Below are positions 7,178 through 10,555 of a stretch of DNA of 10,555 nucleotides, piece after piece. The stretch's first letter is position 1. Each line of letters starts with the position of its first letter. The translations under genes and the position numbers were made by a program. The notes beneath the pieces are model-generated. The model saw nothing but the letters and a program-made list of their open reading frames with translations, did not search any database and was not told where the DNA came from. This DNA is from DATARH01 sp050246595 (lineage in GTDB: Bacteria > Pseudomonadota > Alphaproteobacteria > ATCC43930 > CGMCC-115725): assembly GCA_050246595.1 (NCBI GenBank), contig JBFWVT010000120.1:1-10555 (forward strand), written 5' to 3'.

Positions 7178-7933
7178 ATGACGTCTCACAGCGAAATTGC
7201 CGCGCTCGCCCGTCTGATCGCCGAGGCGCGCAGCGCGGCCGTGTTCACCGGCGCCGGGATCAGCACCGAATCCGGCATCCCCGATTTCCGCAGCCCCGGC
7301 GGCATCTGGACGCAGATGGCGCCGATCTATTTCGACGAGTTTCTCGCCTCCGAGGAGGCAAGGCGCGAAACCTGGCGGCGCCGCTTTGCGATGCAGGACC
7401 AGTTCGGCAACGCCGTGCCCAATCGCGGCCATCGCGCGGTCGATGCGCTGGTGCGGCGCGGCAAGGTCGGCGCGGTCATCACGCAGAATATCGACGGGCT
7501 GCACCAGGCCTCCGGCATCCCCCCCGACAGGGTCATCGAACTGCACGGCAACACGACCTACGCGACCTGCCTCGATTGCGGCGCGCGCTACGAGATCGCC
7601 GATCTGCGCGCGATCTTCGAGCGCGACGGCGCGGTGCCGCCGTGCGAGCATTGTCTCGGGCATGTCAAGACCGCGACCGTGTCGTTCGGCCAGTCGATGC
7701 CGCCGGTCGCGATGGCGCGCGCCGAGGAGGAGACGCTGAAGGCCGATCTGTTTATCGTGCTCGGTTCCTCGCTCGTCGTCTACCCGGCGGCCGGGTTCCC
7801 GGAACTGGCGAAGCACAACGGCGCCAGGCTCGCTATCGTCAACCGCGAGAAGACCCCGCTCGACCGGATCGCCGATCTCGTCATCCATGCCGGGATCGGC
7901 GATGTGATGGGGAGCGCGGCCGGCGTTAACTAA
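7178..7933 (+). CDS. Sir2-family NAD-dependent protein deacylase
   Basis: Sirtuins remove acyl groups from lysine using NAD, giving nicotinamide and O-acyl-ADP-ribose. All core motifs are present in the 251 aa: GAGIS (25-29), ESGIPDFRSPGGIW (31-44), TQNIDGLH (102-109, NAD binding), the catalytic HG at His123 in ELHGNTT, and zinc cysteines at 131, 134, 156 and 159. The FGQSMP and GSSLVVYPAA segments complete the Rossmann core. The GxxxxDFRSPGG form is unlike the AADGLW form of the CobB/SIRT5 desuccinylases, and I do not see their Tyr-x-x-Arg pair, so deacetylase or longer-chain deacylase activity is more likely. The start at ATG 7178 lacks a good ribosome site (AGCGGG adjoins it), so initiation may be weak or coupled to the aminotransferase 67 bp upstream. 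It may act on acetylated enzymes of the same pathway, but that is a guess. Confidence 0.93.
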   Translation: MTSHSEIAALARLIAEARSAAVFTGAGISTESGIPDFRSPGGIWTQMAPIYFDEFLASEEARRETWRRRFAMQDQFGNAVPNRGHRAVDALVRRGKVGAVITQNIDGLHQASGIPPDRVIELHGNTTYATCLDCGARYEIADLRAIFERDGAVPPCEHCLGHVKTATVSFGQSMPPVAMARAEEETLKADLFIVLGSSLVVYPAAGFPELAKHNGARLAIVNREKTPLDRIADLVIHAGIGDVMGSAAGVN

Positions 7934-7937
7934 TTCC

Positions 7938-8034
7938 GGACCGCCGGCGTCCCGCCGGCCCAGGCGAAGTGAAGCTTCGCCTGACGCCGTCAGCGCAAGC
8001 GAAGCTTGCGCGAGAGGCCAGAGGCCGGCGGTCC
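7938..8034. repeat. nested inverted-repeat element between sir2 and SDR genes
   Basis: The outer arms GGACCGCCGG (7938-7947) and CCGGCGGTCC (8025-8034) are exact complements. Between them lie two perfect hairpins: AGGCGAAG/CTTCGCCT (7962-7969/7975-7982, loop of five) and GCGCAAGC/GCTTGCGC (7993-8000/8004-8011, loop of three). The design, a large stem enclosing two short hairpins, suits a dispersed intergenic repeat or a structured RNA. It begins five bases after the Sir2 stop and ends seven bases before the SDR ribosome site, so it may also reduce read-through. Confidence 0.75.
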
Positions 8035-8051
8035 CAACGTGGGAGGGACGC

Positions 8052-8807
8052 ATGAGGCTGGAGAACAAGGTCGCGCTGATCACCGGGGCCGCCTCGGGCA
8101 TGGGGGCCAGCATGGCGCGGCTCTTCGCGCGCGAGGGCGCCAAGGTCGTAGTGGCCGACATGCTCGAAGAGGAAGGCCGCCAACTCGCCGCCGAAATCAC
8201 GCAGGCCAACGGCGCCGCGATTTTTCATAAGCTCGACGTGACCAGCGAGACCGAATGGCGGGCGGCGATCGACGCGACGCTGGCCGCGTTCGGCAGGCTC
8301 GACATCCTGGTCAACGACGCCGGCATCAGCGGCAGCGTGGTCGAGGATCTGTTCGACACGGAAGCCTGGGAGCGGCTGATGGCGGTCAACGCCACCGGCA
8401 CGTTTCTCGGCATGAAGCTGGCGATCCCGATCATGAGAAAGGCGGGCGGCGGGTCGATCGTCAATATCTCGTCGATTTCCGGGGTCACCGGCCAGCGCGG
8501 GCTGCATGTCGGGTACAACGCCTCGAAAGGCGCGGTGCGCACGCTGACCAAATCGGCCGCAGTGCAATACGGGCGCGACAATATCCGGGTCAATTCAGTG
8601 CATCCCGGGCTGATGCCGCCGATGCGGACCTCGGGCCGTACCGCCGACCCGGCATTGCGCGCGAAGTGGATCGAGACTTCGGTGCCGATGGGCCGCGCCG
8701 GGCGGATCGAGGAAGTCGCCAACGCCGTGCTGTTCCTCGCCTCCGACGAGGCGTCCTACATCACCGGGGTCGAGCTTTACGTCGACGGCGGGTTTCTCGC
8801 CGCCTGA
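8052..8807 (+). CDS. short-chain dehydrogenase/reductase (classical SDR)
   Basis: The 251-aa protein is a complete classical SDR that oxidises alcohols or reduces ketones with a dinucleotide. TGAASGMG (11-18) is the cofactor glycine motif, and Asp36 at the end of beta-2 (VVVAD) favours NAD over NADP. NDAG (88-91) replaces the usual NNAG. Asn113 (NATGTF), Ser141 (NISSISG), Tyr155 and Lys159 (YNASK) form the catalytic tetrad. There is one extra residue between Ser and Tyr compared with the commonest spacing. NSVHPG (181-186) and the C-terminal GVELYVDGG are typical. GGGAGGG four bases before ATG 8052 is a strong ribosome site. The opening RLENKVALITGAASGMG recalls cyclopentanol/diol dehydrogenases, but substrate assignment is not safe. 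It stands alone after a structured repeat and is probably transcribed separately from sir2. Confidence 0.93.
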   Translation: MRLENKVALITGAASGMGASMARLFAREGAKVVVADMLEEEGRQLAAEITQANGAAIFHKLDVTSETEWRAAIDATLAAFGRLDILVNDAGISGSVVEDLFDTEAWERLMAVNATGTFLGMKLAIPIMRKAGGGSIVNISSISGVTGQRGLHVGYNASKGAVRTLTKSAAVQYGRDNIRVNSVHPGLMPPMRTSGRTADPALRAKWIETSVPMGRAGRIEEVANAVLFLASDEASYITGVELYVDGGFLAA

Positions 8808-8814
8808 GCCGGCG

Positions 8815-8831
8815 GGGGCCGGGGCGGCCCC
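8815..8831 (+). terminator. GC hairpin just after the SDR stop
   Basis: GGGGCC (8815-8820) pairs with GGCCCC (8826-8831) around a five-base loop, seven bases after the TGA. No T-tract follows, so it is at best a weak terminator. Confidence 0.25.
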
Positions 8832-8907
8832 GAAGATCAAGGCTGTCATTCGCCGGGTCCGGCACGGAACGGGGGCACGGCTTGACCGCGCCCCGCCCCT
8901 CCTTCAG

Positions 8908-8927
8908 GCGCGGGCAGAAACCCGCGC
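8908..8927. terminator. shared hairpin between convergent genes
   Basis: GCGCGGG (8908-8914) and CCCGCGC (8921-8927) form a 7-bp stem with loop CAGAAA. It lies 13 bases beyond the TAA of the minus-strand gene and about 100 bases beyond the SDR stop, where a bidirectional terminator is expected. There is no T-run on either side. Confidence 0.4.
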
Positions 8928-8940
8928 AGTGGCGTCTCTG

Positions 8941-9309
8941 TTACAGATTTTCCTTGAAGACCTTGATCGTCGCCCAGCCGGTGACCTGTCCCGGACATTT
9001 CCTGTCCTTGTCGCAGCTGATGTCAAACCGGGCGTCGTATTTTTTCGCGAGGCGATCCTCGCAGACATAAATGGTTCCCCTGATTTCGACGACGGTGCCG
9101 AGTTCGATATGGCGCGGACACGCGACGGCGTCGCGGCGACCGCATATGTTGGCGCCGGAGGCGGCCGTGCACGGGTTGCCGTCGGTCTGCTCGGGAACCG
9201 TGTTGTAACCCGTGATATACGCCCGTATCTCGTCGAAACGCGGCGATGCTTCGGGTTCTCCGGTCGTAACCAAGGCAAGCGGCAGCAACAGTGACGCGGC
9301 TTTCAGCAT
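8941..9309 (-). CDS. small exported six-cysteine protein, double-psi/3D-domain-like
   Basis: The protein has 122 aa from the first ATG, with a hydrophobic N-terminal segment (MLKAASLLLPLALV, 1-14) that looks like a signal peptide. Six cysteines (47, 56, 64, 83, 99, 105) in the mature part suggest three disulfides, hence a periplasmic or outer location. The order GYNTVP, then CPRHIELGTVVEIRG (64-78), YVCEDR (81-86) and ARFDI (93-97) resembles the double-psi beta-barrel core of RlpA/3D-domain proteins, where Asp residues follow strand turns. I infer this from pattern only. An in-frame TTG at 9373-9375 would add 22 residues in front of the signal and is unlikely. AGGGGA lies 11 bases before the ATG, rather far. 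It is convergent with the SDR gene and has no functional neighbour. It could be a peptidoglycan-active or binding protein, function unknown. Confidence 0.75.
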   Translation of the reverse strand: MLKAASLLLPLALVTTGEPEASPRFDEIRAYITGYNTVPEQTDGNPCTAASGANICGRRDAVACPRHIELGTVVEIRGTIYVCEDRLAKKYDARFDISCDKDRKCPGQVTGWATIKVFKENL

Positions 9310-9746
9310 TCGGAGACATCCCCTGGTTGTTAAAAGGTAAGCGTCGTGTAACAGCAGCTGTCGGGTAATTATCAAATGTGTCGTTAAAAAGGCAGAGGGT
9401 CGGAAATCTTTACAATTCGCAAAAACGGCTTGGTATTCACTACTAAATCAACTTCAGAGTGCGCCAATGTATTTTCGGCTTTATAGAGAGTGGGGTCTTC
9501 GCGCTTAAGAAGATGAATAATATTCATAAAAATTATGTTTGGCATTAAATTATTTAATTGCGTGTATTGGGGCGGATTTATCCAGCCAAGCGCGCTGTTT
9601 CCGGCGGGGCCAAGCGGGAGTGACGGCGGCGGGCCTGCCGCAGCCTATGGCCGCCCCGGCGCTGGACGATTCCGGACGATTGGTCGTCAGTGCGGCGGTT
9701 GTTTCCGGAACCAGGCCGCGGCAGAAGGGTCGGCGAGGAGCGAGCA
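9310..9746. other. gap with AT-rich island (about 9361-9580)
   Basis: Between the six-cysteine protein and the VOC gene, base composition drops sharply. The stretch 9500-9560 is mostly A and T, with ATGAAT/ATTCAT arms at 9512-9526 around a three-base centre. The island should hold the promoter of the minus-strand gene, and GATAAT (reverse complement of 9369-9374) is a possible -10 without a convincing -35. From about 9580 to 9746 composition is GC-rich again. Its short forward frames (from 9535 and 9539) look like non-coding translations. Apart from the 47-codon ORF listed separately, I see no RNA gene. Confidence 0.5.
9384..9527 (-). CDS. possible small ORF, 47 aa, in the AT-rich island
   Basis: The frame runs from ATG (9525-9527) to TAA (9384-9386) and stays open for 47 codons in DNA where stops should be frequent. 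An in-frame ATG at 9543-9545 would give 53 aa. The peptide begins MNIIHLLKREDPTLYK and ends IVKISDPLPF. It has a protein-like mixture of hydrophobic and charged residues, no signal peptide and no family I recognise. Neither start has a ribosome site. It lies on the same strand as, and 75 bases upstream of, the six-cysteine protein gene. It may be a leader peptide, a leaderless small protein, the relic of a transferred gene, or chance. Confidence 0.28.
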   Translation of the reverse strand: MNIIHLLKREDPTLYKAENTLAHSEVDLVVNTKPFLRIVKISDPLPF

Positions 9747-10103
9747 ATGATTACCGGGATCAGCGCGGTAACCCTGGCGACGCATGACATGCGGCGGGTA
9801 GTGGCGTTCTACCGCCTGCTCGACCTGCGCCTGCTCTATGGAGGTGAAGCGGCTGACTTCACCAGCTTCGCGGCGGGCGACAATTTTCTCAATCTGATCG
9901 CGCAGCCCGGCGAGCGCCGTTGGAGCTGGTGGGGCCGGCTGATCTTCTATCATTCCGATCTTGAGGGTCTGCATGCCCGGCTCGTCGGTGCCGGCTATTG
10001 CCCGGATTTTCCGCCGCGTGATGCTGTTTGGGGGGAGCGGTATTTCCATATTGCCGATCCGGACGGGCATGAGCTGAGCCTTGCTTGGCGGCTACGACGA
10101 TAG
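9747..10103 (+). CDS. VOC-family (glyoxalase/bleomycin-resistance fold) protein
   Basis: At 118 aa this is a single vicinal-oxygen-chelate unit with two beta-alpha-beta-beta-beta modules. The first starts ITGISAVTLATHDMRRVVAFY, with His13 at the usual first metal position. The second has WWGRLIFYHSDLEGLHARLVGAG, with His69, and ends YFHIADPDGHELSLAW, with Glu109 as the last ligand. The ligand normally supplied by the fourth strand of module one is not obvious: the place is NFLNLI (46-51). Metal binding may thus be incomplete, or water may fill the site. AGGAG seven bases upstream supports ATG 9747 over the longer open frame. VOC proteins include glyoxalases, ring-cleaving dioxygenases and drug-binding resistance proteins. 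A small single-unit member with no neighbours cannot be assigned further. It is transcribed towards the tRNA gene. Confidence 0.88.
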   Translation: MITGISAVTLATHDMRRVVAFYRLLDLRLLYGGEAADFTSFAAGDNFLNLIAQPGERRWSWWGRLIFYHSDLEGLHARLVGAGYCPDFPPRDAVWGERYFHIADPDGHELSLAWRLRR

Positions 10104-10140
10104 AGGTATGATGATGCGGCATTCCTGCGTTGGGTCTTGG

Positions 10141-10166
10141 AATGCGGTCGGATAATGCGGTCGGAT
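10141..10166. repeat. perfect 13-bp tandem duplication
   Basis: AATGCGGTCGGAT occurs twice back to back (10141-10153 and 10154-10166). It lies between the VOC gene and the tRNA promoter region, just upstream of the candidate -35. It looks like a replication-slippage duplication or a doubled binding site. Confidence 0.8.
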
Positions 10167-10174
10167 GCAGCCGG

Positions 10175-10203
10175 TTGATTTCCGCACCGGCTCGGGCTAA
10201 TCG
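10175..10203 (+). promoter_or_regulatory. candidate promoter of tRNA-Glu
   Basis: TTGATT (10175-10180) fits a -35 box. The matching -10 is uncertain: TAATCG at 10198-10203 (17-base spacer) or GCTAAT at 10196-10201 (15-base spacer). The start would fall about 10 bases later, a short leader before the tRNA at 10222. Confidence 0.35.
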
Positions 10204-10221
10204 ATAGCGACGGCCTGCCGC

Positions 10222-10297
10222 GTCCCCATCGTCTAGAGGCCTAGGACACCGCCCTTTCACGGCGGCAACACCGGTTCGAATCCGGTTGGGGACGCCA
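10222..10297 (+). tRNA. tRNA-Glu (anticodon TTC), CCA encoded
   Basis: A complete cloverleaf can be drawn. The acceptor stem GTCCCCA (10222-10228) pairs fully with TGGGGAC (10287-10293). The anticodon stem CCGCC (10249-10253) pairs with GGCGG (10261-10265) around the loop CTTTCAC, with anticodon TTC at 10256-10258. The T stem ACCGG (10270-10274) pairs with CCGGT (10282-10286) around TTCGAAT. G at 10294 is the discriminator, and CCA (10295-10297) is genomically encoded. TTC reads GAA and, by wobble, GAG. No second copy of its 3' end is seen in the window, so there is no sign that an integrative element used it. Confidence 0.97.
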
Positions 10298-10431
10298 ACA
10301 AAATCAGCTAATTAGAAAATAATCTCCGAAGCGGTGTCCCGGGAGTGTCCCGGCAGCCGCTCGCTCTGGGATCCCAAAAGAGCCCCGCCGTTGCCGGCCA
10401 GGCAGATCAGTCCCGATCCCCTGACCGGTGC
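10298..10431. other. spacer between tRNA-Glu and the insertion sequence
   Basis: It starts AT-rich, then becomes GC-rich. GTGTCCCGG occurs twice (10334-10342 and 10345-10353), and AGCGG (10330-10334) with CCGCT (10357-10361) encloses them as an imperfect inverted repeat. On the minus strand a frame ending with TAA at 10312-10314 has mostly G/C third positions up to the insertion sequence end. It may be the last 35-40 codons of a gene cut by the insertion, but it is not recognised. Confidence 0.35.
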
Positions 10432-10497
10432 TAGAGTGTGATCGGGTCTGGTTGAAACGGGATAGGGGTTCCCCGGCGCGGGGATCTCTGCGCAAGA

Positions 10498-10523
10498 TGC
10501 TGGCTGGGGGGCGGAGGCCAGCA
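10498..10523 (+). promoter_or_regulatory. hairpin around the transposase ribosome site
   Basis: TGCTGGC (10498-10504) pairs with GCCAGCA (10517-10523). The 12-base loop contains GGGGGGCGGAG, and the ribosome site CGGAGG (10512-10517) is partly in the stem. It ends three bases before the ATG at 10527. Such structures keep transposase translation low in several IS families; here this role is inferred. Confidence 0.35.
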
Positions 10524-10526
10524 CGC

Positions 10527-10555
10527 ATGCCCAGACCCTATTCACAGGATTTGCG
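10527..10555 (+). CDS. IS630-family transposase, N-terminal fragment cut by the window edge
   Basis: Only ten residues are present, MPRPYSQDLR. This is the typical opening of IS630-family transposases (M-x-R-P-Y-S-x-D-L-R), which continue into a helix-turn-helix that binds the terminal repeats and then a DDE nuclease domain. CGGAGG lies nine bases upstream. Whether the gene is intact or frameshifted cannot be told. Confidence 0.72.

Larger units (their letters stand above)
10432..10555 (+). mobile_element. left end of an IS630-family insertion sequence (runs off the window)
   Basis: The transposase N-terminus at 10527 identifies the family. IS630/Tc1-mariner elements insert at TA and duplicate it. 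TA at 10432-10433, inside CTAGAGTGTG, followed by GATCGGGTCTGG, is the most likely boundary and lies a normal distance (about 95 bp) before the transposase start. The right end is outside the window, so the terminal repeats cannot be compared and the exact boundary is inferred. Confidence 0.6.

Noticed and set aside
6956..8209. 417-codon minus-strand frame opposite the Sir2 gene
   Set aside because: It covers three separate features on the plus strand and has no recognisable domain, so it is an antisense artefact of GC-rich DNA.
9535..9787. Overlapping plus-strand ORFs before the VOC gene
   Set aside because: The frames change composition abruptly at the edge of the AT-rich island, have no start signals, and overlap the well-supported VOC start.
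10222..10555. Genomic island integrated at tRNA-Glu
   Set aside because: No integrase and no second copy of the tRNA 3' end are in the window. The neighbouring element is an IS630-type insertion, which targets TA and not tRNA genes.

Overview
The window is GC-rich DNA from a bacterium, most likely an alphaproteobacterium. The evidence is the very high GC3 in most genes, the dispersed CCCTCCCCCGC-type palindromes that are common between alphaproteobacterial genes, and the class of enzymes encoded. The order and genus cannot be fixed from the sequence alone.

Layout. Positions 1-302 hold the possible tail of a gene entering from the left, a short array of 30-bp tandem units, and a strong palindrome. 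Positions 303-1529 (minus strand) encode a family III (CaiB/BaiF) CoA-transferase. After a 265-bp divergent spacer, 1795-3018 encodes a GT4-like glycosyltransferase whose base composition is visibly less GC-rich than its neighbours. Positions 3168-7933 (plus strand) look like one transcription unit: an NMT1/THI5-type substrate-binding protein, gamma-glutamyltransferase (start overlapping the previous stop as GTGA), a class I aminotransferase 14 bp later, and a Sir2 NAD-dependent deacylase 67 bp after that. A nested-hairpin element (7938-8034) separates this unit from a short-chain dehydrogenase (8052-8807). Facing it on the minus strand is a small, probably exported, six-cysteine protein (8941-9309), with a hairpin between the two convergent genes. 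Positions 9361-9580 are an AT-rich island containing a possible 47-residue ORF. A small VOC/glyoxalase-fold protein (9747-10103) and a tRNA-Glu(TTC) (10222-10297) follow. The right edge holds the left end of an IS630-family insertion sequence, with only the first ten residues of its transposase visible.

How it works together. The ggt and aminotransferase genes would release and then deaminate amino acids from gamma-glutamyl peptides such as glutathione, and the binding protein may recognise a related small molecule. No permease, ATPase or regulator is visible, so this pathway is an inference from gene order. The CoA-transferase, glycosyltransferase, SDR and VOC genes look like independent units.

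No clearly new system (defence, CRISPR, biosynthetic cluster) is visible. The most interesting points are the palindromic repeat translated in frame between the ggt start and its signal peptide, the binding protein with no signal peptide in the ggt unit, the AT-rich island with its small ORF, and the layered repeats in several spacers.
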